Source: Kineococcus sp. NBC_00420
GTDB taxonomy: Bacteria > Actinomycetota > Actinomycetes > Actinomycetales > Kineococcaceae
Assembly: GCF_036021035.1 (NCBI RefSeq)
Contig: NZ_CP107930.1
Coordinates: forward strand, 2,976,001-3,040,000
Direction: 5' to 3'
Length of the DNA: 64,000 nt
The notes beneath the pieces are model-generated. The model made no database searches and was not told the DNA's origin. It saw nothing but the letters and a program-made list of their open reading frames with translations. How positions within the stretch are numbered: the stretch's first letter is position 1; the number at the start of each line of letters is the position of its first letter. This document shows, piece by piece, positions 41,019-49,290 of this stretch. A program made the translations under genes and the position numbers.

Positions 41019-42380
41019 TCAGTCGGCGTCCTGCAGTGCCAACGGTGCGGGCGGTCGGCGGAACCCCCGGGTCTTCACCCCGATGTAGACGAGACCCAGC
41101 CCCAGCCAGACGAGTCCCAGTTCCTTCGCGTGCGCGTCGATGCCCACCCACAGGACGACCGTCACCAGCACGCCGAGACCCGGGAGCACCAGGAACTTCA
41201 GGACGTCCGCACCGTGGCGGCGTCCGCCCCTGACGAAGTAGTGGTTGATCGCGGCGTAGTTGACCAGCACGAACCCGGTGATGGCGCCGAAGCTCACGAG
41301 CGAGGCCGCCCCCAGCAGGTCGTCCGCGTAGAAGATGGCTGACAACGAGATGACCGACGTGGCGAGGATGTTGCGCACCGGGGTCTGGAAGCGTGCGTCG
41401 ACCCGCCCGAAGAACCGACGCGGCAGCACGTCGTCCCGGCCCATCCCGAGCAGGACCCGGGAGACGGCCGCCACCGCAGCCATCGCGCAGACGATGGTGG
41501 ACACGTTGTCGACGACGAGGAAAGGGACCTCGATCCAGGACGTCCCGGTGTGCGCGATCAGTTCCAGGATGCCGACGTTCGGGTCCACCATGTCGCTGAC
41601 GGACGTGGGCCAGGCCGTCTGCAGGAGGTAGGCCATGACCGCGAACCCGGCGCCGCCTCCGACGCACACGATCATCACCGCTCGCGGCACCGTCTTCCTG
41701 GGTTCCACCGTTTCCTCCGCGAAGGTGGAGACCGCGTCGAAACCCAGGAAGGACACGGCGAGGACGGACGCTCCCCGCAGGACGTTTCCGGTGTCGAAGG
41801 TGTCGGGGTTCACGAGAGCGTGGGTGTCGATCAGTCCGGTCGTTCCCTGGGCCCGGAGGATGACGACGACGAGCACGATCGCGAACACCGCGCTGAAGAC
41901 GACCTGCGCGACGACGACGGCGATGTTGATGCGACCGGCGGCGCGCACCCCGATGACGTTGAACACCGCGACGAAGACCGCACCCGCGACGACCCAGAGC
42001 GCGACGGGAACCCCCGGCACGAAGGCGTTGAGGTAGGTGCCCAGGAGCAGGTAGCAGATCATCGGGAGCAACAGGTAGTCGAGCAGCATCACCCAGCCGG
42101 TGAAGAACCCCAACCAGGGGTTCACCGACCTCTGCACGTACGTGTACGCCGAGCCCGCGACCGGGTGGGCACGCACCATGAGGCTGTAGCTGTACGCGGT
42201 GAAGGACATCGCGACGGTGGTGATGAGCACGGCCAGGGTCTGCATCCCCCCGGTCAGGTCGCTCGTGATGCCGAACTGGTCGAACACCACGGTGGGTGCG
42301 AGGTACGCCAGCCCGAACACGACCAGGTAGCGCAGGTTGAGGACGCGGCGCAGTGCCGGAGTTCGGGTTTCGACGGTCAC
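41019..42380 (-). CDS. APC-family amino acid/polyamine permease
   Basis: A 453-residue permease with twelve predicted helices of the amino acid-polyamine-organocation superfamily: the first helix YLVVFGLAYLAPTVVFDQFG, VAGSAYTYVQRSVNPWLGFF and LGFDAVSTFAEETVEPRKTVP are typical PuuP/YveA-like motifs. GTG 42380 follows AAGGAG by seven bases, just 11 bases after the amidohydrolase stop, so the genes are co-transcribed. Together with the downstream amine oxidase it suggests import of a polyamine or an amide-bearing amine; the substrate is inferred from neighbours only. Confidence 0.92.
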   Translation of the reverse strand: MTVETRTPALRRVLNLRYLVVFGLAYLAPTVVFDQFGITSDLTGGMQTLAVLITTVAMSFTAYSYSLMVRAHPVAGSAYTYVQRSVNPWLGFFTGWVMLLDYLLLPMICYLLLGTYLNAFVPGVPVALWVVAGAVFVAVFNVIGVRAAGRINIAVVVAQVVFSAVFAIVLVVVILRAQGTTGLIDTHALVNPDTFDTGNVLRGASVLAVSFLGFDAVSTFAEETVEPRKTVPRAVMIVCVGGGAGFAVMAYLLQTAWPTSVSDMVDPNVGILELIAHTGTSWIEVPFLVVDNVSTIVCAMAAVAAVSRVLLGMGRDDVLPRRFFGRVDARFQTPVRNILATSVISLSAIFYADDLLGAASLVSFGAITGFVLVNYAAINHYFVRGGRRHGADVLKFLVLPGLGVLVTVVLWVGIDAHAKELGLVWLGLGLVYIGVKTRGFRRPPAPLALQDAD

Positions 42381-42391
42381 GAGGGTCTCCT

Positions 42392-44122
42392 TCACACTGG
42401 GGTGGCGCCGGAGCGGGACGGTGCGGGCGATTCCGTGCCGAACGGGAGGGAGCCGGCGACGACGGTCCCCTCGAAGACCACCGCGTCGACCGTGACCTCG
42501 GACAGCCGGCTCGGGTCGACCGTCAGCGGGTCCTCCCCGAGCACGACGAGGTTGGCCAGCTTCCCGGGGGTCAGCGATCCCATCCGGTCGTCCAGGCGGA
42601 GTTGCCGGGCGGCGTCGAGCGTGTGTCCCCTGAGCAGGACGTCGGGACCGAGGCCTGCGTCCTCCGGAGGCCGTACCCCGCGGGGGTACCGGGAGGCGTC
42701 GAGCGGGAACTCGGGGTCGACGCGCGTGGCGGCGACCTGCATCCCGAAGAGCGGGGAACCCCGGTGGGCCTCGTACTGCGTCACGGTGTCGCTGCCGAAG
42801 GTCAGCGTGGCGCCGCTGGCGACGAACTCGGTGAACCGGTACATGCGGTTCCAGCGTCCGTCGCCGAGGTGGGCGCGTCCTTCCTCGCCGAAGTACCCTC
42901 CGGACCAGTGCGGCGTCCAGTTGACGATGATCCCGAGTTCCGCGGGCCGGTGCATGTCCGCGGGGTCGACCAGTTCGCAGTGGGCGAGCGTCACCTGCGT
43001 GCGCCAGGGAGTCCCGGTCGCGGCACACGCCGTCCGGGCGGCGGCGACGGCGTCGCAGGCTGACCGGAAGGAGCGGTCGCCGACGAGGTGGACGTGGAGG
43101 TCCGTCCCGTCGTCGTTGCAGGTCAGGAGGCAGGACGTCAGCTCCTCCGTCGACATCGCCATCTCGCCGAGCTCGTGCCCGTTCCCCGCTCGGCACAGCG
43201 GTTCGAGCACGGCGCTGTTGCCGCTCTCGTTGGTGCCGTCCAGCATGAGTTTGAGGGTGCGGACGCGGATGCGGGCACCTCCGTACCGTTCGTGGTACTC
43301 GTGCGCCTTCTCGAGGGCGGTGGGGAGTTCCCGCAGTTCCCGGAAGACCACCGCACCCTCGTAGTAGAGGTCGAGCTCGCCCCGGCGGTCCAGTTCCTGC
43401 GCGGCCGCGAGGACCTCGTCGTCCTCCAGGATGGCCTCGAACACGGCCGTCACGCCGTTCGCCGTCAGCTGGTCCAGCACGGGGGCGAGCAGTTCGGGGG
43501 TGATGTGCTCCGGCGGCCTCCAGCCCAGTCGGTCGTACATGGTCTCCAGGAACGGGAGGTGGGCGAACTCGCGCAGCAGACCGGTGGGTTCGCCGTCCTC
43601 GTCGCGGACGAACACCTGCAGCCCGGGGATGGGATCGGGCGTCCGGGCCGTCACCCCCATCAGTTCCAGCATCCGGCTGTTGACCCAGTGCTCGTGATCG
43701 CTGAAGTCGGTGCAGAGGACGGGACGGTCGTCGACCACTCGGTCCAGCAGCTCCTTCGTGGGCTGACCTGCCGGGAACAACGTGCTGGGGTAGTACTCGA
43801 AGTACAGGTAGGGGGCCTCGTCGCGGGGGTGCTCGGCGGCGTAGCGTCGTACGAACTCGAGGAGCTCCTCGGCGTCGTGCGTCCACGGCAGGGTCGTGTG
43901 CCAGGCGCTGCGGGAGATCATGGCCGGGTGGGCGTGCGCGTCGACGAATCCCGCGACGATCGTGCGTCCGCCCAGGTCCACCGTGTCCGAACCCTCGGGT
44001 GCGTCCCACGAGTCCGCCGCCCCGACGAAGGCGATGTGCTCGCCGTCGATGACGATGGTGTCCGCGTGCGGTCGTTCGGGGTCGGAGGTGTGGATGTTCG
44101 CGTTGCTGAGGATCAGGCTCAC
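42392..44122 (-). CDS. Amidohydrolase family 3 (YtcJ-like) metal-dependent hydrolase
   Basis: A 576-residue cytoplasmic amidohydrolase. The first metal motif is VDAHAHPAM (about 61-69), HVHLVGDRSF and LAHCELVDP provide the later histidines, and TLTFGSDTVTQYEAH the Asp. The C-terminal beta sandwich has LTPGKLANLVVLGEDPL. Family 3 enzymes hydrolyse N-formyl, N-acyl or cyclic amides. GTG 44122 follows AAGGA by about nine bases. It is first in the operon amidohydrolase-permease-FAD oxidase and divergent from a TetR gene, the likely regulator. Confidence 0.92.
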   Translation of the reverse strand: MSLILSNANIHTSDPERPHADTIVIDGEHIAFVGAADSWDAPEGSDTVDLGGRTIVAGFVDAHAHPAMISRSAWHTTLPWTHDAEELLEFVRRYAAEHPRDEAPYLYFEYYPSTLFPAGQPTKELLDRVVDDRPVLCTDFSDHEHWVNSRMLELMGVTARTPDPIPGLQVFVRDEDGEPTGLLREFAHLPFLETMYDRLGWRPPEHITPELLAPVLDQLTANGVTAVFEAILEDDEVLAAAQELDRRGELDLYYEGAVVFRELRELPTALEKAHEYHERYGGARIRVRTLKLMLDGTNESGNSAVLEPLCRAGNGHELGEMAMSTEELTSCLLTCNDDGTDLHVHLVGDRSFRSACDAVAAARTACAATGTPWRTQVTLAHCELVDPADMHRPAELGIIVNWTPHWSGGYFGEEGRAHLGDGRWNRMYRFTEFVASGATLTFGSDTVTQYEAHRGSPLFGMQVAATRVDPEFPLDASRYPRGVRPPEDAGLGPDVLLRGHTLDAARQLRLDDRMGSLTPGKLANLVVLGEDPLTVDPSRLSEVTVDAVVFEGTVVAGSLPFGTESPAPSRSGATPV

Positions 44123-44180
44123 GGCAGTGGTCCTTCGTCGGCTCTGGGGCACTCGCCCGGCTCGCGGTTGCGTGCATTTA

Positions 44181-44192
44181 GTCAGAAGTGAC
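44181..44192. promoter_or_regulatory. Short inverted repeat in the tetR/amidohydrolase divergent region
   Basis: GTCA-GAAG-TGAC, embedded in TTTAGTCAGAAGTGACGAAG, in the 105-base gap between amidohydrolase and tetR. The arms are short (4 bp), so it is only a candidate operator. Confidence 0.3.
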
Positions 44193-44227
44193 GAAGTTCT
44201 ACAAGGGGTTCGGGGAGATCGGGGAGA

Positions 44228-44875
44228 GTGGTGGGCACACGAGGTGCAGCGGGGTCGCGACAGGCGCGAGCTCACGAGAGGAAGGGCCAGGTCCTCGCGG
44301 CCGCCGTGCAGGCCATGGCCTCCCACGGCTTCCGTGGTGCCACGCTCGAGGTGATCGCGGACACGGCAGGGCTGGCCCGCGGTCACGTCCGCTACATCGC
44401 GGGCAACCGGGAGGACCTGCTCATCGAGGCCGCTCGCTACTTCTACTTCGGGGAGGCGGCCCTGGCCCTGACCGACCTGGCGGAGCTCGCCGCGGTGGCG
44501 CCCCTGGTGCCCACGGGCTCGGACCTCTCGGCCACCTTCGACTACCTGTTCGGAAAGTTCGCGGTGCCCGGTGTCGAGAACGCCGCGGTCAACGCCTTCG
44601 TCGACGCCGGTCGGACCATCCCGGCCATCCACGACATCGTCTCCGCGGCTTACCAGGGTCTCGAGGGGTCGATCCGCGCGGCGATCGTCCGTGATCGGCC
44701 CGGTGTCGAGGAGGCCGCCGTCGTCCCCGTCGTCTACGGGGTGCTCACCATCGCGCTCGGCAACAGCTACCTCAGTGACGTCCCGGAGCTGGGACGACGT
44801 CAGGCCGACGCGCGAGCGGCCGCCGAACAGCTGGTCGGGGTGCTCGCACGAGGGGCAGCGCCGACGGACGGCTAG
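44228..44875 (+). CDS. TetR-family regulator of the amidohydrolase operon
   Basis: A 215-residue regulator. Helix-turn-helix about residues 20-65 (VQAMASHGFRGATLEVIADT, GLARGHVRYIAGNREDLL); the BetI-like recognition helix is followed by a C-terminal ligand domain (ALALTDLAELAAV to the end) of the TetR_C_6/BetI type. GTG 44228 is immediately followed by GTG 44231, with GGGGAGA just before. It is divergent from the amidohydrolase/permease/amine oxidase operon; BetI-type regulators typically respond to amine or choline-like compounds, which fits (inference). It ends in a four-base overlap with the convergent ATPase gene. Confidence 0.88.
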   Translation: MVGTRGAAGSRQARAHERKGQVLAAAVQAMASHGFRGATLEVIADTAGLARGHVRYIAGNREDLLIEAARYFYFGEAALALTDLAELAAVAPLVPTGSDLSATFDYLFGKFAVPGVENAAVNAFVDAGRTIPAIHDIVSAAYQGLEGSIRAAIVRDRPGVEEAAVVPVVYGVLTIALGNSYLSDVPELGRRQADARAAAEQLVGVLARGAAPTDG

Positions 44876-45312
44876 GACCCGGAGAGCTCGAACCAGACGG
44901 TCTTGCCGAGCGGGCCGACGGCGAGGTCGGTCCCCCAGCGGCTGGACAGCATCTCGACCATGGCCATCCCGCGTCCGCTCTCGGCGTCGGCGCGCTGCGA
45001 GCCGATCAGCGGCATCCCGCCGCCGTTGTCGGAGACCTCCACGCGCAGCGAGGCGCCGTTGACGCGGTCGAGGGCCACCAGCACCATGCCGTCACCGTGG
45101 ATGACGGCGTTGGTCACGACCTCGCTGGCCAGCAGCAGCGCCGCTTCGACGGTGTCCTCCTGGATCTCGTCGGCCGCGACCCAGGGCGCGCACCACTCCG
45201 TGATGAGCCACCTCGCGATGCCGACCGACCGGGGGTTGGGTGGGAGGACCACGCGGAACAACGGTCCTCGACCTCCCCAGCCCCGAACGACACCCCGCCG
45301 AGGTCCCTCCAC
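44872..45312 (-). CDS. Anti-sigma-like serine kinase / GHKL ATP-binding protein
   Basis: A 146-residue single GHKL (HATPase_c_2) domain. The N box is ASEVVTNAVIHG, the G1 box VEVSDNGGGMP and the G2-like SGRGMAMVEML, the minimal architecture of RsbW/SpoIIAB-like proteins that bind a sigma factor or phosphorylate an anti-anti-sigma factor. No STAS or sigma gene is adjacent. It starts at GTG 45312 with GGAG five bases upstream. Streptomyces and relatives have dozens of such orphans. Partner phosphatases could be the SpoIIE proteins at 14754 and 59522 (speculative). Confidence 0.86.
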   Translation of the reverse strand: MEGPRRGVVRGWGGRGPLFRVVLPPNPRSVGIARWLITEWCAPWVAADEIQEDTVEAALLLASEVVTNAVIHGDGMVLVALDRVNGASLRVEVSDNGGGMPLIGSQRADAESGRGMAMVEMLSSRWGTDLAVGPLGKTVWFELSGS

Positions 45313-45444
45313 GGCGCTCCAGCCCCACGCATGTGAGCAGAGTCATCGATGCGTGACACACAGTCAATCACTCGGGTCGCCGCTTGTCCGAACGCAGGCG
45401 GAACTCGTGTCTCGACCCAGCGCCGTCACAGGGGCCCCACGGGC

Positions 45445-46062
45445 TCAGACCGGCAGGTCGACGCCCACCACCTCGAGGACGGTCAGGACCGCCAGGACGG
45501 TGCAGACGACCCCGCCGATCCGGCTCACCGTGGCGACGCTGAGCCGCTTCACCACCGTCGCCCCGATCGCCGCGGCCAGCCCGGACACCACGAGCAGTGC
45601 GGCCCAGGAACCGAGGAACACCGAGACCGGGTCGTCGTAGCGGGCGGCCAGTCCGGCGGTGAAGAGCTGCGACAGGTCGCCCCACTCGGCCAGGAAGACG
45701 ACCCCGAAGCAGGCCAGGACGGCGCGCACCCCCGACTTCCCGCCCGTGACCTTCTGCTCGTACTCCTGCAGCGCGTCCGCCTCGGCCTGCTGCGCCTTCG
45801 CCGCACCGCGGAAGAGGGTGAAGGCGCCGACGGCGAACAGCAGCGCCGCCACCGCCGCGACCGGCCGTTCGGGCAGCTGGGCGAGCAGGCGTCCGGCGAC
45901 GACGGCGATGAGGCACTGCACGGCGAAGGCGAGGCCGACCCCGATCCAGGCCGTCAGCGGCTTGAACCGGGTGGCGAGCACGAGGGTCGCCACGAAGGTC
46001 TTGTCGGGCAGCTCCAGCAGCAGGATCGGCAGGAAGCTGGCGGCGAAGACGGCGGGATCCAC
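45445..46062 (-). CDS. TMEM165/GDT1 (UPF0016) family cation transporter
   Basis: A 205-residue membrane protein with six predicted helices in two repeats, each with the family's acidic motif: ELPDKTF (17-23) and EWGDLSQL (about 126-133). GDT1 family members (MneA/Mnx in bacteria, TMEM165 in humans) export Mn2+ or exchange Ca2+/Mn2+ for protons. The first motif has Leu-Pro in place of the usual x-Gly (E-x-G-D-K/R-S/T). GTG 46062 follows GAGAGGAAA by about six bases. I looked for a yybP-ykoY Mn2+ riboswitch in the 146-base leader and did not find its motifs. Divergent from the second Fpg/Nei gene. Confidence 0.9.
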   Translation of the reverse strand: MDPAVFAASFLPILLLELPDKTFVATLVLATRFKPLTAWIGVGLAFAVQCLIAVVAGRLLAQLPERPVAAVAALLFAVGAFTLFRGAAKAQQAEADALQEYEQKVTGGKSGVRAVLACFGVVFLAEWGDLSQLFTAGLAARYDDPVSVFLGSWAALLVVSGLAAAIGATVVKRLSVATVSRIGGVVCTVLAVLTVLEVVGVDLPV

Positions 46063-46208
46063 GGGTTTCCTCTCAGGGGGCAGCGGCCATGAGAGCACGT
46101 CCGCCGCGAGCCACGACAACGCCAGAACCACAGTTCTGCGGACCGTCGAGCACGGTTGCGGTGCGACGAAACCTGGCCGCGCGGTGGCCGGTCCACCACA
46201 CTGGGCGG

Positions 46209-47096
46209 GTGCCGGAGCTCCCCGAGGTCGAAGGGCTCGCCGCCTTCCTGCGCGAGCGGATGACGGACCGCGTCGTCGCCCGCGTCGAGGTCGGCGCCCT
46301 CAACGTGCTCAAGACCTACGACCCGCCGCCGACGGCGCTCGGTGGACTGCTGGTCAGCGGCGTCGAGCGGCACGGCAAGTGGCTCGACATCGACGTCGAC
46401 GGGATCCACCTCGCGATCCACCTGTCCCGCGCGGGTTGGGTGCGCTGGTCCGACGCCCTGCCGAAGGCGCCGCTGAAGCCCAGCGGCAAGAACTCCGTCG
46501 CGTTGCGGGTCCGGCTCGCCCCCGAGGGCGACGAGGACCCCGAACGCCCGCCGGGGTTCGACCTGACCGAGGCCGGCACCCAGAAGCGGCTGGCCGTGCA
46601 CGTCGTGAAGGACGTCCAGCAGGTCCCGGGGATCGCCTCGCTGGGGCCCGACCCCCTCGACGACTCCTTCGACCTGGCGGCGTTCGCGGCGCTGCTGAAC
46701 GGTTCGCGGCAGCAGGTCAAGGGGCTGCTCCGCGAGCAGTCGGTGCTCGCGGGGGTCGGGAACGCCTACTCCGACGAGGTGCTGCACGTCGCGAAGCTCT
46801 CCCCCTACGCGATCGCCGGGAAACTCCCCGAGGCGGAGGTGGAACGGCTCCACACCGCGTTGCGGACGACGTTGCGGGGCGCCGTCGCCGAGGCCGGCGG
46901 TCGACCCGCCCAGGAGCTCAAGGACGCCAAACGGGCCGGCATGCGCGTCCACGGACGGACGGGTCTGCCCTGCCCGGTCTGCGGTGACACCGTGCGCGAG
47001 GTCTCCTTCGCCAACCGCTCCCTGCAGTACTGCGCCACCTGCCAGACCGGCGGCAAACCCCTCGCGGACCGCAGGATGTCCCGCCTGCTGAAGTGA
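46209..47096 (+). CDS. Fpg/Nei-family DNA glycosylase (second paralogue)
   Basis: A 295-residue Fpg/Nei enzyme. Pro and Glu of PELPEVEGLA form the active N-terminus; ERHGKWLDIDV has the conserved Lys; the helix-two-turn-helix is QSVLAGVGNAYSDEVLHVAK; and the complete zinc finger is CPVC to YCATC near the C-terminus, followed by a basic tail. It removes oxidised bases (8-oxoguanine, formamidopyrimidines, or oxidised pyrimidines for Nei types). GTG 46209 follows CACACT by six bases. It is only about 11 kb from the first paralogue at 34450, which lacks the fourth zinc Cys. Confidence 0.92.
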   Translation: MPELPEVEGLAAFLRERMTDRVVARVEVGALNVLKTYDPPPTALGGLLVSGVERHGKWLDIDVDGIHLAIHLSRAGWVRWSDALPKAPLKPSGKNSVALRVRLAPEGDEDPERPPGFDLTEAGTQKRLAVHVVKDVQQVPGIASLGPDPLDDSFDLAAFAALLNGSRQQVKGLLREQSVLAGVGNAYSDEVLHVAKLSPYAIAGKLPEAEVERLHTALRTTLRGAVAEAGGRPAQELKDAKRAGMRVHGRTGLPCPVCGDTVREVSFANRSLQYCATCQTGGKPLADRRMSRLLK

Positions 47097-47160
47097 GTTC
47101 CCCCGGAGTCCACCCAGACCCCCCTGTGCGGGACGGGCCCGGGAGGAGTTCACTGCGGGC

Positions 47161-48261
47161 ATGACGCGACGCAGCGCAGCCCCCACCCGTCGTTCCGTCC
47201 TCACCACCTCCGCCGTCCTCGGCGGGCTCGCGGTGGTCCCCGCCACGGCCACGACCGCCTCGGCCGCCCCCGACCACGGCTGGCCGACCCCCTTCGTCGT
47301 CGGCCACCGCGGCGCCTCCGCCTACCGTCCCGAGCACACCACGGCGTCGTGGGAACTCGCGGCCCGGATGGGTGCGGACGTCGTCGAACCCGACCTGGTC
47401 CCGACGAAGGACGGCGTCCTGGTCTGTCGGCACGAACCGGAGATCTCCGGGACCACCGACGTCGCCGACCACCCGGAGTTCGCCGACCGGTCGGCGACGC
47501 GGACCATCGACGGGATCGTGTACACCGGCTGGTTCACCACCGACTTCACGCTGGCCGAGCTCCGCACGCTGCGGGCGAAGGAACGCCTCCCGCAGATCCG
47601 TCAGCACAACACGATCTACGACGGGTCGTGGCGGGTCCCCACGTTCCGCGAGGCCCTGCGGCTGCGGCAGCGCCTGTCCCGCGAGCTCGGCCGCACGATC
47701 GGGATCGTCCCGGAGATCAAGCACTCGACCTACTTCCGTTCCCTCGGGTTCGACGTCGAGGCGCAGGTGGTGGCGACGCTGAACTCCACCGGCCTGAACT
47801 CCGCCGACGCGCCGGTCGTCGTGCAGTCCTTCGAGCTGACCAACCTGCAGCAGTTGCGCTCGGCCTACGGCCTGCGGACGCCCACGGTGTTCCTCACCTC
47901 GGAGACGGGTGCCCCCGCCGACCTCGTCGCGGCCGGTGACCCCCGCCAGTACGCGGACCTGCTGATCCCCTCGGCCCTGCGCGAGCTCGCCACGTTCACG
48001 GACCAGATCGGTCCGTCACTGGTGCAGGTGACGCGGGGACTCGTCGACGACGCCCACGCGGCGGGCCTGGAGGTCGTGCCGTACACCTTGCGACCCGAGA
48101 ACACCTTCCTGCCCGAGCAGTACCGCGACGGCGACGACCCGACGGCCTGGGGCCACGTGCTCGACTACGCGCAGGCGTTGTTCGACACCGGGATCGACGG
48201 TCTGTTCACCGACGCCCCGGACATCGGGGTCCTCGCCCGCGACCGGTTCCTCGGACGCTAG
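47161..48261 (+). CDS. Glycerophosphodiester phosphodiesterase, Tat-exported
   Basis: A 366-residue secreted enzyme. The N-terminus has twin arginines (TRRSVLTTSAVLGG, 9-22) and a signal cleavage region ASAAP, pointing to Tat export. The GDPD domain begins with VGHRGASAYRPEHT (47-60), whose His and the later EPDLVPTKDG and RHEP contribute the catalytic and metal sites. The product hydrolyses glycerophosphodiesters to glycerol 3-phosphate and an alcohol, allowing phospholipid head groups to be scavenged. ATG 47161 follows TTCACT by six bases, with GGAGGAG slightly further upstream. Confidence 0.92.
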   Translation: MTRRSAAPTRRSVLTTSAVLGGLAVVPATATTASAAPDHGWPTPFVVGHRGASAYRPEHTTASWELAARMGADVVEPDLVPTKDGVLVCRHEPEISGTTDVADHPEFADRSATRTIDGIVYTGWFTTDFTLAELRTLRAKERLPQIRQHNTIYDGSWRVPTFREALRLRQRLSRELGRTIGIVPEIKHSTYFRSLGFDVEAQVVATLNSTGLNSADAPVVVQSFELTNLQQLRSAYGLRTPTVFLTSETGAPADLVAAGDPRQYADLLIPSALRELATFTDQIGPSLVQVTRGLVDDAHAAGLEVVPYTLRPENTFLPEQYRDGDDPTAWGHVLDYAQALFDTGIDGLFTDAPDIGVLARDRFLGR

Positions 48262-48398
48262 ACCCACGCCCTGCGGGGGAGGGTCCTCCTGCGGGAGTAC
48301 CAGCGGTTCCACCCGCGGTCCGATGCGCCCGCACAGCTCCGTCCCCGATGCTCGAGGTGTTCGGTTCGAGTGGTCGAGCGACGGGGGAGGCGTGGGGG

Positions 48399-48662
48399 AT
48401 GGGTATCGTGACGAGCATTCTCGTCGGGGTCGTGGTTCCGCTGGGAACGCTGGTTCTCGCCGTCATGGCCGCTGCGGGTCGAGCCGCGCGTGAGGGGAGG
48501 GGCGACGGGCTGCTGCTCGTCGCCCCGCGCGGCGCCGAGTTCGGCGACGCGACGCGGATCGTCCTGCGCGCCGCCCGCGAGGAGGCGGGACCGTACGCGG
48601 AGGTCGTCCACCTGGACGAGCACCGGACGCGTCGCGCGGACAGCTCGCACGAGGCCGCCTGA
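48399..48662 (+). CDS. Small single-pass membrane protein of unknown function
   Basis: An 87-residue protein with one N-terminal helix (GIVTSILVGVVVPLGTLVLA, 2-21) and a short cytoplasmic-looking tail (RGAEFGDATRIVLRAAREEA, then HLDEHRTRRADSS). I do not recognise a family. ATG 48399 is chosen because GGGGGAGG lies seven bases upstream; an earlier ATG at 48348 lacks a site. It ends 24 bases before the nitrilase-like remnant. Function unknown. Confidence 0.55.
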   Translation: MGIVTSILVGVVVPLGTLVLAVMAAAGRAAREGRGDGLLLVAPRGAEFGDATRIVLRAAREEAGPYAEVVHLDEHRTRRADSSHEAA

Positions 48663-48672
48663 ACCCCGCTGA

Positions 48673-48678
48673 CAGGAT
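48673..48678 (+). promoter_or_regulatory. Putative -10 element (CAGGAT) before the nitrilase-like remnant
   Basis: CAGGAT seven bases before GTG 48686, the same hexamer and spacing as before the ABM gene at 4740. Confidence 0.35.
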
Positions 48679-48685
48679 GACCGGT

Positions 48686-48745
48686 GTGCGGATCGCCGTC
48701 GGTCAGGTCGTGTCCGGCCCCTTCGCGGCCGGGGGCCGGCGGTGA
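48686..48745 (+). pseudogene. Nitrilase-family N-terminal remnant (or 19-residue leader peptide)
   Basis: The tiny frame reads VRIAVGQVVSGPFAAGGRR and stops. VRIAVGQVVSGP is the usual first strand of carbon-nitrogen hydrolases (typically VRIAVGQ-x4-GD-x2-AN). After that the sequence is lost, and the stop TGA overlaps the start of the acetyltransferase gene as GTGA. A deletion that removed the rest of a nitrilase gene but left its promoter and first codons explains this well. A translated leader coupled to the acetyltransferase is the alternative. Confidence 0.4.
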
Positions 48746-49245
48746 ACGACCTCGAGGTCCGTCCCGTCGACCGGGCGGAGCACGACGTCGTGGCCTGGTT
48801 GTGGCAGTGCTTCCGTCACGACCTCGCCCTCGTGGTCTCCGCCCTCCCGTACCCCGACGGCCGCTACCAGACGCAGGGTCTGCCGTCCGGTGCGGACGGG
48901 GACGTCGCGACGTACCTCGCCTGGCGACCGCACCCGAGGACCGGGGAGGCGGCACCGGTGGGTTTCGCGGTCGTGGCGGGGTCGACGGGGGAACGTCGTG
49001 CGGTGACGGCGTTCTGGGCCGCGCCGGTCGCCCGTCGTGACGGGGTCGGGCGCCGGCTGGCCCTCGACGTCCTCGGCCGGCACGCGGGACCCTGGGACGT
49101 CGTCTTCCAGCACGACAACCTCACCGCCGGACGGTTCTGGCGCCGGATCGCCGACGAGGTGTTCGGGCCGGGTGGGTGGCGCGAGGAGGAGCGGGAGGTT
49201 CCCGGCCTTCCGCAGGAACCCCCGGACCACTGGATCACCACCTGA
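48742..49245 (+). CDS. GNAT-family N-acetyltransferase
   Basis: A 167-residue GNAT enzyme. The acetyl-CoA pyrophosphate loop is RRDGVGRRLALDVL (Q/RxxGxG/A type), followed by WDVVFQHDNLTAGRFWRRIADEVFG. The acceptor substrate cannot be predicted. GTG 48742 overlaps the stop of a 19-residue nitrilase-like frame, so it is probably translated by coupling from that remnant's promoter. It is convergent with trpS, with a 45-base gap. Confidence 0.82.
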   Translation: MNDLEVRPVDRAEHDVVAWLWQCFRHDLALVVSALPYPDGRYQTQGLPSGADGDVATYLAWRPHPRTGEAAPVGFAVVAGSTGERRAVTAFWAAPVARRDGVGRRLALDVLGRHAGPWDVVFQHDNLTAGRFWRRIADEVFGPGGWREEEREVPGLPQEPPDHWITT

Positions 49246-49290
49246 CGTGCCGCCGGGGCGGGAACCCTGGGCGGGGAGCGTCCGAAGGGA

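Noticed and set aside
46063-46208. Possible yybP-ykoY manganese riboswitch before the GDT1 gene
   Set aside because: The conserved loop sequences were not found in the leader on the minus strand.
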